This document shows positions 1-13,469 of a stretch of 64,000 bases of DNA, in pieces. The number at the start of each line of letters is the position of its first letter. The first letter of the stretch is position 1. The notes beneath the pieces are model-generated. The model was not told the origin of the DNA. It saw only the letters and a program-made list of their open reading frames with translations, and did no database searches. The position numbers and the translations under genes were made by a program. Source of the DNA: Neelides folsomi (lineage: Eukaryota > Arthropoda > Collembola > Neelipleona > Neelidae); contig JAQGBZ010000112.1 of the NCBI GenBank assembly GCA_034687125.1, forward strand, positions 62,001 to 126,000, written 5' to 3'.

Positions 1-3000
1 TTCGTGATATGGAATATTGCAAGGTGGGACGGAAAAATGATTAGGGCCATAATCTGATCGCTCCTTGCATGCCAACTGACGATGAGAGAGGTTGAGAGGA
101 TTTGATTGGGAATGGTTATTAAAGCGAACGATTAGACTCATCGGCTCCCTTATTGATTCTTTTGCGGAGATTAAGTCAATTTGCGAAGAGCTGTCGCTTG
201 GCAGCGTCGGCTGTCGGCAATATTTCCTCATGAAAGTGGGAGTGCTTGTTACTTATTGCTCCTTGACTCGCAGGGAGCGAAGAGGAGTCCGTGCCGGAGA
301 GGCGATGAGGACACGTCAGGAAGGTTTAAGGTGCGGAAATTTATTTGAAGATAGAAGCCATGGATTGGGGAGCTCCCCAACTACTCTCAATTCACTGTCG
401 TTACTATGCTCAGAACGCCGTCGTGGCCTATTCGTCTCTTTGCACACATCTCCTCCTCCTTATTTACATTAATATTTCCTCAGTACGCGCATTCAAATTA
501 AGTTCATGAGATGCGAGAGCCCCTCATCCCATTGTTATGCTAATAGGCCTTTCTGGAGTTTCCTTTTTTACATGGCAATGGGCTTCTCTCTCATAATTAG
601 CTAATGGTTTGTAAATATCTTCGTGACACTCAGAGTCTCTAGCAAGGTAAACCAAGATCGGCCATTTGTTTTTTACGCTCTGAGTGAATATATAGCTTTT
701 CCCTCCTCCGTCGCCGCACCTCTCACTTTTTAAGAAAAACAAACGTCTGAGCATAACGATACTCTTACCCCAATATCAAAACCAAAGGTTGACGATAGCT
801 CCACGTGAGAATTGAGCAAAGCTGAAGGGCTTTGCAAATGAAGTGCTTCAAATCCCCATATCGAGATCGAAGGCTAAATCCATAAAAATGATCTTACGAC
901 CATTATAAAACTTGGGATGATAAGGGGGTGAGAGCTATAGTTAATTAAGTTAGGGCCACGATGAACAAAGAAAATTTGCAGGGGAAGGTGTTTGAACTCG
1001 AATTCCATTTGCAAGGACCATGAGGAGTTCGACTTGGGATGTTTACTTTTTAATTTAACATCTTGGGGATTTTAAGGAGAGTGACTTTTTCTTCTCCCTT
1101 CTTCTCTGTTTGCTCTCCGCGTTCCATTTCCAATTCCAAGAGCAAAGAAAGATGAAATGGGCTGAGAGCCCGGCGCTTATACACGCCTCCCCCAAATCAA
1201 ACAAGTTCCTTTTCTTTCTTCTTCTTATTTGCTCTTTTCCACCTTACTTCCCAAATGCACTGTATTACAAATCATATAGGAACTTATCGTCCTGACTAAC
1301 AATAAGCCGGCTATGGATTGAAAAGTGGAGGAAGGAATTACAAGGATACACAAATTTAAGATAATCTCCATCATGGACTGATTGAGTGATGGGGCACGGA
1401 GATTGAGAAGGTGCCCTTCGTCCTCGTCCCGTGTCTTTCCAAGGAATTCCCGCACTTTATTGACTCTCCACCTCCGTCCTGCCCCAACAAAGAGAATATG
1501 AGCTCATGGTAATTGGGAAACCAGGAATAGTAGAGCGCTCGTAAATTCTAAATTCCCATATTCGACTCTCAAGTGGACTTGAGCAGAGAAGCTGAAGGAT
1601 CGGCGGCCTGGGAGGGCGTGCTCTCTCAGGTGTTGACAAAAGCCGTCCGCTCCTCAATCCTCTCTCCATCATCCTCAATCTTCTCCAACTTCACTTTTTA
1701 TTTTTCTCCCAACCTCGAAGAGAATGGAGAAACGGAATTTCTCGGAAGTTTGATGATTTTCTAAAAGTCGACAACATTCGTCGGCTCATGAGCCTTTTTT
1801 CCTCAATTTCACTTTTATTTATTCTTCAGGTTTTTATCTCTGTCCTGAGGTAAATGGGAAGTGAACCTTTGGTTTAAGTGTTAAAAGTGAAGCAATAAGT
1901 GCGTTGAAAAGTAGATCTTTCCGACTCTCCTCCACACATTCAAACCTTTACACCCTCGCTCTTCCAAATTCCTAGACTAGAACTAATTTATTCACTCTTT
2001 CACATCCTATGATTAAGCCCAATATGAGAGATCCAAACAATAACCACCTCTTGGAAATTATTCCTTATGTCCTTATACCCTTCTTAGAAAATAGTTTGAA
2101 AAATATGCATACAATGCATGAAGGAGTCAGAGGTTAATCGTATTTTTAATCATATCGCTTACTTCGAATCAATGAAATTATGAACGGCATTCAAGTATCT
2201 ACATGGGAGCACAGGTGGTACTGGGTCAAATTTTTTAATATAAAATCCCAAAATACCTGTAGAATGTTATTCAAAACCTCTTGCATTGAGGATCATGAGA
2301 AAAGGGACCGGTAAAGAAAAGGTGTATGCGTGAAAATAGAAAAAGAGAACTGACACGAATAAGAAGCCACCCGATGAGCAAAAAGGTTAAAAAAAGGTAA
2401 TAAATCGAACGGAGATGAAAGGAAGAGTGACAATGTTTTAAAATCGGAGTCGCTATAAAGAATAAGTCCTCAGAATGGGAATCAACTAGAAATGAAAAGG
2501 GGAAAGTTTTAGCGACCTTCGAGTAATTTTCCTTAAAAAAGGGAAATTAAAAGCCCTTTTAAGATCTTCCTCCTCACAAAAGGAAGGGATGAGGACGATG
2601 AGAGGCGGAGGTCTCCGGATTGACGTTCGAGATGGGACAAGGGCATTCCAGACCAGGCGGTGGACCTGTTGAGTTTCCCCTTGATTCAGAACATAAATAA
2701 CTCTCAGAGTGAAGGGGCATCTAACTACGTACATGGTGGATGGTGGATGGGAAGGGAGCATGCGAGAGAGTTCTGAGCTGCCGCAGAGGAGATGAAATCT
2801 GAATCGGAGGATGAGAACGCCGACTGACCTCTTCCTCTGCCCCTTGTCACTGTCATTGTCGTCGAGCCGAGTCCCTATCTTCCCAAGGCATTCCTCAGAT
2901 TCTCTCGACATCCTTTTACTCTTCCCCGCCTTCCAAATATGAATCGAAGAGGCAAAACACCTCAGAGATAATCCGAGGATGAGATAGGCAAAAGGAACGA

Positions 3001-6000
3001 GTTCTCGCTCACCACCTTATCATAAGTAATACATATAAGTTACACATGTGAGGGGAATAAGCTCCATTTCTTTCAATTGGGACGAGGAAGGAGTCGAAGG
3101 CCTTGTCAAAATAACTTTGTAATTTTCACCTTCCATTTGACAAATTATTAAAGAGAGCGGTGAGTCCAGGGGTCCTCATATTTTAAAAGTAAAATGCTCA
3201 ATTTCACGAACCAAATCATTCTCAACACATGGAGTTGAGAGGGAATTAGTGATAAAGTACAAGTACACGAAAGTACTCGTACTATTTATTTCCTGTACAT
3301 TGAGTTTACATGTCTACATTCAGCCTGTAGGATCAATAAGGCACGGCCGCTTACAGATATTTCCCGTGAAGTTCATTCTGATCATTCCTTTGAAGAGATA
3401 TGGAGGTGATGGTAGGGAAGAATTAGCATTTTCCATTCATGAATTAAATTTAAAATGGTTCATGTCATGTCTATCAAAGAGTATTTATGAGAAGGTTAGA
3501 GCAGAGTTGAGCCAAAAATGCTCATGTGGGCGGCTCGGTCGATACCGAGGTGAGCTGTATGTGTAAGTAGAGTAAATTCCTTCTTCCCATGATGATGATT
3601 ATGATTCCCCATTACCAATTATCATCTTAAAGGAGGAGGAGAAAGGAGATTCGAATTCTCGAAAAGTGCCCTATTTAACTCACGCTCTTCTCATAACTTA
3701 GGACCAAATGATGAGTTGCTCCTTCGTAGCCGCAATCCAGCTCCGGCAGATTTATGTTCATCTCCTCCAGCCTGTCTATTATAATTATTTAAGATATTAT
3801 TTCAAACAATGAGGAGAGGAACGAGACTCGGTAAGTTACACAAGAGATAATTCATCGGTTCCCATCTACTCCACTACCACCTGACCCTGCTTTGTTCCTT
3901 ATGGCCAAGGAAAATTCCTCCAAACATTCTTCCTCGACCTCCAACCCGCACATGTTGATACTCACCGCCGAGGAAATTCATGAGAACACCTGAACACCCC
4001 CATGTGATCCACCACTTTTAATTTCTGATTGAGACTATAAGCCCGATGCGAGATGGACGTGTTTGGAAGGGATGCTCGACCTATCTGACGAGAGTGAGAG
4101 TGAGTAAATGATCCGCTTTTTTCCATCCCACAATTTGCTCCACATACAAATTACAAATAGAGGTGGAAATATAATAAAAGGGGGTGATATGCAGGCCGTC
4201 AGTCAGCCGGCTCCTTCTTCCAGTTATCCCTCCCTTCACCTTCCCTCATCTTCCCGAACAAACCACACGAATCATCTCATCAGAAATGGAACAAATTCAC
4301 TTCGCCCTCCTACCACGGCCAAAAACCCGTCTGGCCCAAATCATAAGAAATTATTAATTCTCTCCTTCCTCTTAATTGACTCCACTTTCATTCCTCCTCG
4401 CCCTTTTCAATCTTCCCAACGGACCCCAAGCAGTCTTCTCCCTTATTCCTATATAACAAGCCCTACGATCCTCTGGTCATCTATACACGCAATCCCAATA
4501 AGAAAATAAAGTGCCAGAAGAAGTGTTGAAGGGTTCTTTCCCTGATTGACCAAGAGGGCAAAAGGCCTCACCTGGAGAACCAAAACATGATGAAGGGGGG
4601 GGGGGAGAAATGCGTGCACATAACGTTTAATTATCTCAGAGACTCAACTGTAATTATAATCTAATCACTTGATCTGCTCCTTGCATAATAAATCAATAAA
4701 TTTTTACGCATTTCTTAATGAAAATGTGAGGAAGCACTCAGACAATTGAAATCGGATCAGAAGAATGTCAAGAAAAAAAAACTCACCAAGTGAGAGTACG
4801 AGGTCATCAATGTTTAGTAATTAGTTCATGAAATTGTATCAGACTTTATACGCATATTTACGTGTTTTCCTTCTCGCAGCTGTGGATATGTGAAGGTCCG
4901 AATTGAGCAAAGTTGCTCTGAAGCATTTGAAGGAAGCCGGTCTCTCCAGAGGTCTTTAGCGAAGAAGAGGGAAGAATGCGAATGAATTGGACAGGGAGTT
5001 GAGTTATGGCTCCTGTCAAATTATTTGTAATTTCTAATCATGAGGATTTGATCATAAGATGATACATAAAAATTAGGGTAGGAGAAGAGAGGGAGCCATC
5101 GCGAAGGAGACGGACAGCGACCCATCACCAGTCGCCGCGATCTACATGTAGGAAATTCGTCGTCCGGAGCTCTCATTACCTTGACAGGAACGTGGGCTGG
5201 GTCTATTATGAAGGGGAGATAATGAAGAAGCTCGAATTCGGCTCCCTGAGCAGATTCAAAATGCAGAGCACAATGTGGAAAGCGAGATGAGTGGAGGAGA
5301 GAAGGGAAAGAAGACACTTGGTGAAGCTTCTTGGCTCCTCACAACTAACAGGGAGATGAAGACGTGAGGATTCAAATTCCTCATGGAAAACTATAATATT
5401 GCTCTTTTATACTCGTTGACCTCTGTAAATGACCAATAAGTTGTCGTTGGCTTCCTTCTCCCCAAGTTCTTCCAAGAGTTTTTCCAAGAGCCGTTTGCAT
5501 TTTGAGTCTCCTCCGTGTCTCGTCCTTTTACTCCAAATGTTCTGGTTTTGAGGTGGAGAATCCGCGCTTGTTTTTCCTGCCGCTTCACTTGCAATAAACA
5601 CAAGGTCCTAATGTATGTATGTAGGTTCATAGACAGAGCTGTGACGAGTCTCAACGAGATTCTCTCTTGCTCCGGAACGACTGATCTCAGGTCCTGATAA
5701 TGCCCATTTCCATCTCGCTGACGAGACTCATCAACCTTTACGAGAGGAAGAAGCCTCTAGTAAGAACAGCTATTTAGCAAGGAGTTCATATTGGATAAGA
5801 AAGAACAAGGCGATGAGTTGAGTCGAGAAAATTGATCCGTTTAATTGAAGTGGATAAGAGGTGAGTTGGCAATCGGCCGAGATAAATTCCGATCTATTTA
5901 CTCAATCACCCTTTTCCATTATCTCAAGAAGGCACAGGGCCGACGATGCGTGTGATGAGGAGATTTGGAGTGATTGGGGAAGTGAGATGAGTAATGAAGG

Positions 6001-9000
6001 GACGAAAAGGCCGGAAACCTTCGGTTCGGACCGAGGTGGTGGCTCTGAGGGATGAGAGGGGAAACATTGGGGGTTGGAGAGCTGGCCAGCGTTGGCTGGT
6101 GAGACGGAGGAGACAGCCTCTGCTCCTTTGGTTGGTCGGTGGCGTTCGTGGGGCTGGTGTTGGGTCTCCCCTTCAAAAAACTACCTGCAGATTAATTTCT
6201 TCGTACCTTCGCCGTGTCATTTCCGACTTAGAGTCTGACCGAGTCGCTGTGTCGCTCCGCACCAGAATAGAATAGGAGGAAGAGATCAGAAAGAGATCAG
6301 TTTGACTTCAACTCCAGTCATTCACCTTCCGCATCCATCTCAAGACGCCCTTATAAGGCTCCCCTCTCAACACAACTTATCTCTCTCTCCCGAGCAATCA
6401 ATAATACCCAAAGAGACCATTTGCCCCAAATTGATCCTCTCATCATCAGTAAATAAGGAAGAAGAGGAAAAACTATCACAAGTTCGAGAGTGAAGGAGGA
6501 AGAAAGGGCCGACGACTACGCACTTGGCCAAACTCTCGTGCCTCTCGTCTGATTTATTTGGCAGAAGAGTCTCCCTTTACGGGAAGAGACGATCTAGATT
6601 GAGAAGCAGCTCGTGGAGGATGGGAAAATAAGCTCAAGCACGTGGCGCTCTATCGTCGTCTCCCTCCGGTCACCTCATCTTTGCTGGGGCACAAATGAGA
6701 GAAAAACAGGATCGAGGGTCGTCAATTTGACTCTCTCACTTCCTCCCAATCTTCGCTGAAATTTAGGAGACATAAATTCATTGTCACCTCAATCCCATCA
6801 ACATTGTATCGACACTTGTGATTTTTTATTCCCTGTGATCTGAACCTTCGGCTCTGCCGATCTCAACGAGTTTCCCCTCAATTTACATTCTCCAGCTACA
6901 AAGGTGTGTTGGGTGCTTTGAAGCTTAAGAAGGAAGATTGAAGAGCAGCATCGACCAAGGTGAGTCCTCTTTTACAGTTTCAATTACAAGGCGGATTTTC
7001 CCCATCACCCCCATATCTGACATTCCTCTGGACCAGGGAGAGGCACAGTTTTGTCAAGAGATGAAATCAAACTTGATTCTGTCGGCTCTGATTTATGGTC
7101 GTCAGCCATTTCCGCACCTGGACCATGTTCTCCGGTCTATAGACTCCTTGGGTAGACGTATAGATTCCTCCAGGTCTCATGTTCCACTCGTTTTGTTTGA
7201 CAAGGGGATTTCAGAGATTCCTGCCCTGATTCCTTCTTCATCTAGATCCCTCCTGCCCTCCCAATTGACTAAGGCTTAAAAAGGTGACGAAGAGGTATTT
7301 GACTCTATCTCAACATTAATATTTCATTGTCCGCTTCTTTCGACCTGTCCCCATGACGAGCCACTTTCTGCATCCTTTTCACCCAAAACGAACAAATACT
7401 AAGCGAATGGGGCGAAGTTGAAAGGGTCAAGCCCTCGCTCAATTTATCAAACCCTGATTTGTGAGAGATTGATCCAAGGCGAAAGGTTTGAACAGTTGAG
7501 GGACAAATTATAGATTTGAAATCTATCAAAAGGAGCGTTCAGATAAGGAAAGATTATTTGTGGTCGGTTGCCCAAAGAGTTTTGATAGTTCAGGGGCAAG
7601 TTGAAGTTCTGCATGGGCTTCAACTCACTCACTCGCCCAGCCGCTTTTGTTCCCAACTCCCATTATCTTAATTAAGAACCCAACAATTGAACTGACCACT
7701 TGCGCTTTTAATTCCTTCACCATTTTGATAATGGGCCGAATTGAGTAATTCCCCCCACAATGAGTCGATAGTTTGATACTTATCATCGCATTATAATACA
7801 AAGAATGACTTTTTTGAGTCAATGTGCATCAGAATGAACCTCGTTGGTAATGGAGAGTAATAGGACGGAACCGTTTGTACATTGTTTAAGTGTAACTGCG
7901 ATCATTACTCTGCTCTGAACTTAATCCTCGTCTTAATTTCATCAGAGGATAATATCATAATGTTTTAAACGAGTTGAGGGACGCTTTCACGCTTCCTTTC
8001 ACATTATCTCTTTTGCAAATAGGAGAATAATCAAGTTACAATTCCTTCTGTATTATGAATATGGCAATTTGGGAATTGCGTATTTAACATTTAACACTTT
8101 TTCATTCACTACGCAATTCAATCTCGACAGAAATTGCTGATCTAAGATCTCAAGTCATGAGAAGTTAAACAATCGTTTACATATTGAGTCTCGCATATTA
8201 AAATCTCGAATATCATCAAGGTGGTGATTGATAAATCAAAAATTATGACTCGTAAGTCAAAACATTTAAGGAATAAAGAGAGATGAATGAATGGAAAATT
8301 GGAGTATTGCCTCCTCATTGACTTATAAACGATCCTGTGATTCCTCTGGGGTTTGTAGACCTCTGCACAATTCAACTTGCTTATCCGAACTTGGTCTTCA
8401 TTGCAGAGCAAATTAGCATTAAAATATGCTTGTAAATGCAAAAGACTCTCATTTCATCAGCCACAAGTGCTCTGCTTTTACATCTTTATGGTTATTGTTC
8501 TGGATCTCAGGTCTCGGACTTTAAAGCCCTTTAAAAGAAGGAATTAGCATGGAAAGGGAAGGATTTGAAATTAAATTGAGATGTAAATCCCGAGCAGACG
8601 TTTCGATTCGAATGCGAATTGGATGAACCCCCTTTATGGAAAGTTGATAGCTTCGAGGAACATGCAAAAATATTCACAAGACGGCTTTTGAATGTAAATG
8701 GATGTACTATGCTCATAAATAGACAGGGAGACACTTGTTAGATAAAGTAAATAGGCTAAGTAGCTGAGGAAAGAAAGGAGATCGGGAGGAAGGGAGATAA
8801 ATCGATTTTCCGATTCATCAATTTATATCTTCAGACTTACCACAATGAATTTGAGGTCTTTGGAGATAAAAGGAGAGATTGAGCAAAGGGAGCGAAGTAA
8901 GGGAGCCAAGAATTATTTATTTTGAATGCAACCTTAAATGATGATGAATGCAGTTAAATGTCCCATCGAGTTTATTAAAAAGAATTTGTAAGAATTCCAA

Positions 9001-10000
9001 CCGATTTTTGGACCGTTGAGATTGTCCCGATAGTGAAGTGAGTCTAATACGCGTATCTATGATGCAAATCGAGACTCTCGAGCAATGAATGAAGACCCCT
9101 TTGAATGGAAGGGAAAAGAACGGACGTTGAATATCATATGTGTCCAATTCCCCGAGTCCCTCGTCAACATTTATATTATTTTATTTGGCTGCTGATGAGG
9201 AGTCTTCAGCCGGGGTCTTTTGTAAATGGAGATGAGCCTATGCCGGGGAAGGCCTTCGTGTCCTCCTTGTTGTGACATGGGTTTTTTGGACCACATTTTG
9301 ATAAATTCGACGTCACCCACTTGAAAGGCTGGAGAGTGGAAAATGTCATAAGGAGACAAAGGCAGTCCAGATAAATATTGCAAAAAGTCTCAGTGTCTCA
9401 CTCAATGGACCTGAAGGAATGAATGTGAATGAAAGAGGACACATTTATCCGGTCCAGTCCCATGGGGATATATAGAACATTATAAGCCCACCGTCTCCCC
9501 GTGCACCTCTCAAGTGAGTGAGAATGAATCCTTCAACTCGGATCCAACAACATGCCTTTTCCTTTTCATGGAGGCCCTTCCCCGATGCCTTACAATCTGA
9601 GAAATGAAAAATTGAACTCCATTCGTTTCTAAAGAGCCACTTCACTCAGTCCACTTCTTCTCTTTGGGCCCTCGAGAGGCTCAACATCGGCCAGACGCTC
9701 ATTGAGATCATCCCTCCTCGTGACGAGAGAGTCGGGAATGAAGGGCCGTGTTGAGGCAACTCGGACGGGATCTTCCCATACACACACCACTCCTGTAGGA
9801 AACATTCATCTTCAATCAGTCGAAAATCCTTCAAATCTTCATACCTATATATTTAATCCTATGTTGACAGCCACTTGATGGATCTGTACGAGATTAAAAA
9901 TCCTCTCCAATTTACACAAATAAAATATGGCTGAAGGAGGGAAGGAGAGAAGGACATGATCGCAAACTCTTTTTTCATTACTTTAAAACCTTGAGAGAAA
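1..10000. other. Upstream non-coding DNA, no supported gene
   Basis: Open frames of up to about 140 codons occur on both strands but none shows a recognisable domain. The DNA has many GAGG/CCTC purine-pyrimidine runs. An 11-base G run lies at 4595-4605. A strong donor context (CCAAG|GTGAGT, 6959/6960), preceded by an acceptor-like ttacattctccag, delimits a short segment near 6896-6959 that could be an untranslated exon of some transcript; nothing ties it to the Knirps-family gene. No tRNA or other structured RNA was recognised. Confidence 0.5.
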
Positions 10001-13000
10001 AATTGACTACTCATTCGAAGAAACTTCATTTTTCTTCATTGGCCATCTCCATATGCATACTTACAGATGCATAAATATTTAATATCTCCATATATAAAAT
10101 ATGTACATTGTAAAATATGTTGTATTTATTTGTTCCTCATCCTCGAGACCTAATTTTAGATTGGCAGTGAAGTTGCCGCTGACAGGCGACGGTCCTTCCT
10201 ATTCCTCGCTAATTTACTTGAAATTGTGGAAAGCTCTGAGGAATTTATTGGAGGTACAAAGGAAATCTGGTTTGATTCAAAAGATGAGCATAAATATTAG
10301 GAAAAGGAAGAGAGAATTAGCATAATTGGCAGAGTCCCCAACAATTTATGGATAATTGTACAGAAATATCTATGGAGGAGAGACATCCAAATCTCACACG
10401 CTCGTCTCCTATTACAATACTACGCACTCCGCTCGTTATAGCCGAATGACAATTTTTACAGCCAGTGCCGTCTAAGATAGATATCCCTATTATTTGTAAT
10501 ATAACAAAAATCCACTGCAATTGACCAGAATTCTTTGTTATTGAGTTTTCTAAAGTGAGGAAAGCAGATGAATGGGAATGAAGAAGATTCCACTCATTTT
10601 CCTTATGGGCCCATCGGCTTTTAAGGAATTAGACAAACTCGAATGCTACTTGATTGTAAACGATTCAAACGAGGCAATACTCGCTCCCGTCACTTTTATT
10701 TCCCTACGTTTACTTTATTTTGTAGATGTAACCAAGAAGAAGACTCATAAAGATTAAAAAATCTCCTTGCTTCATTTTCCGCAATTATTTGAGGTAAACG
10801 CAGTCAATCTCTCTCGACATGCTCTCGAAAGAGCCTTTATGGAGAATAAATAAATTATGATGTTGAAGGCATTTCCCACTAGGGATTCCATATCTCTTCT
10901 GCATCTCTGTATTTAGTTGTAAATCTGTCTACATTAACAAAACGAGAAATCTCGGCCTTTGTAATTTGAGCCAAATTGCGGTTCGAGATTTTATAAAAGG
11001 AACAACAAATTTCTCCTTTTTCTCCGAAATTTAAATCTTATTTTTGTTTTCAAATTAATAAATTAACCCAATAAAAAATATTTTTTTAGATTTCATTTAG
11101 CAATAATGCTTTTTATAAATAATGTAACTTTGTAATTGAGAAGTAGGAGTTTATTATCTTCGTCAGCAATTACTAGTCAGCAAGACAATTTATTGTTAGT
11201 TGATTTGATGTTTTGGGGAGATTTCGCCTCTGCCGCTGGTAGCAATAGCCCAAAGAAAAACTCCCCAGAAGTGTCAGATTTGTGCCTCGAGGGTAAACGA
11301 AATGTCCAAGTGGGCCTAATAGCAAGTGGCATATCAGACCCGTTTCCTCTCATATTGACATCCTGGCTAAGAGAAGCGCTTTGTTGGTGGAGGATCAAAG
11401 ATTTGGAAAGTGGGTGGAGGCGATGACGATGAATGGAGAGGAAAGTTCACCCCCAAAACAAGTCAAATTTTGAGGGTTGATTGAAAAGTCTGGTTCACTT
11501 GTGAGGTGTCTCGCATTGAAATTCACTTTAGGTCTTGTAGAAAAATTAATGAGATGTTAGTGTGGTCCGTCCATGTCAACCTTTCATCAAAGGAACGCAT
11601 GGAGCTATTCATTCCTCCAAAACACCCTCAAAAAAACCGTAATGAATTATTTGGGCCGTACTACTACAATTAAGTCAAATTCGCCTGCGAGGTTTGTAAA
11701 ACGTGTTGAATCTCATATGAATAATTAATATAAGGATGAGGGCTTGATCATCTCTGCATGAATATTAGGATTAAAGAGGCGTCTCGACGGCTTCGCAGTT
11801 GATTTCAATGTTACGCATTTTTACATGTAAAGGAGGAAAGCAAAAGTGCTTATCTCGTTCACATACCTGAATATAAGTGTTCTCTGATCATAATAGGATG
11901 CCAAAGGGTGACCAAAAAGAAATATATCGATGGGAAATGGCCAATGAGCCATGTAGTTGATGTGAGAAGATGAAAAGTGAGGTTGTGGGAGTTGAAGGTG
12001 GAATGGACGAGATTCTGGGAGCATAAATTGCCAACTAAATAAAGGATATCACTTTTATATTGAGAACTTGAGGAATGTCATGAATGATTGATAGGGAGCA
12101 GATCTGTCTGTCCATTCAGTGGAGTTGTCGAGGCGAGTTAAGTGAGTTTCCTCAGATCCGCAAAAGTACGCAGACCCCGGAGGGACGGAGAAGTTTCAAA
12201 GACCTGCTCCCTTGCAACGATCTCTAAGCTCAGGTGAGCAGGAGCGAGGATTATCTACGTAGCCTCCTCTGCCCTCACCGCCAATCCATCATTGAGCCTT
12301 GCTATTTTTCTAAATGTTTACTCAAACATCTCGCCGTCTCCCTTGTTTTCTTGTTGTTATAATTAATTGCTAAAAAATCGGCTTAAGGAGACGAGGAAGG
12401 GCAAGGTGGCAAAGAGCAAAATGTATTTAATGGAAAGCGATTGACTCTCGTATATCTCGCTTGTCCAACTTTTGTACCTCGTTTTGCCTGACCAGATCGT
12501 GTCAGCAAAAATGTACGAGAGATTACAACATTCTTGTTTTTTCCCTTTTTATTCCCCTTGCGAGGGCTCCGCTCCTCGATCTTCTCCATCCTCGGCTCTT
12601 CTTCCCTCAAATTACTCTGCCAGCCACTTTTTTCCAAGGAGCCTTTAACCCAATTCATTTTCAATTGAATTCCACTTATTACCCTTATAAATAAGGATGG
12701 CCATTCACGAGGAGGAGACGACGACGCGGAGGAACAAGTGCTCGGCCTTTCATGTCTCATTCACCCCTAATGAGTTTACGAGGCGAAGCCATCTGGCCGT
12801 CTAATTGCTCTCCGATTGTTTTTCCAACAGCGGTTGAATGGAATGCGGCCTACGAGTCGATTCTTGCACCTTCGCAAATTTAATTGCCCTCTTAACATCG
12901 CTCGTCGGAGTGACAAATCTGTGAGTGTGGGATGAATAATCTCCGCGGTTTATGACGGATTAGCCCTTCCTTATAAGGCACCTCTGGATCCCTCTTTGCC

Positions 13001-13439
13001 ACCATTTGCTAAAAAAAACCCCATTTTCATCTTTTCACCTTCCTCAATCTTCCCTCCAAATTCATATTTTACACTCTCAATTTGCATACGCCTTTTAATA
13101 ACCATCGCCTTTCAAATACCCTTCTTAAGCGATAAGTGAAAATTTCGGGGTGAAGGAAATTGAGTTTTGGTGATATGCCATATGTGTGGCATGGATCTCT
13201 TTGGTTTTACGAGCCAAAGGAGGCGAGTCTCACTCTATTTTTTTATAGTTTCGGGTCTATGGGTTATAAGAGTCTCTTAAATCTTGTAGAGGCCCAGAGA
13301 GTTGAGGATAAAATGTAAAGAACTCCGGCTCAGTCCTACAGGTGTTCTTGGATATTTCCAACTATTAAAACTGACTTATTATTATTTTTCTTTGCCGTTC
13401 TATTTCGCGGCTTGACCCGAACCTCCCTTTGACTCTCTC

Positions 13440-13469
13440 AAGTCTCACAAATTATTATTTGTGAGACTT
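13440..13469. repeat. Perfect short hairpin (13-bp stem, 4-base loop)
   Basis: AAGTCTCACAAAT at 13440-13452 is the exact reverse complement of ATTTGTGAGACTT at 13457-13469, separated by TATT. The stem is too short for a typical microRNA precursor. No flanking target-site duplication is visible. Confidence 0.75.

Noticed and set aside
3336-3350. TAAGGCACG resembling the start of miR-124
   Set aside because: Only nine bases match and no precursor hairpin is present.
3645-3665. GATTCGAATTC resembling a tRNA B box
   Set aside because: T stem pairing is incomplete and no acceptor, D or anticodon arms were found.
11460-11730. Stretch that at first sight recalled a degenerate mariner-type transposase
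   Set aside because: No DDE/D motif, no consistent frame and no terminal inverted repeats; resemblance is too weak to support.
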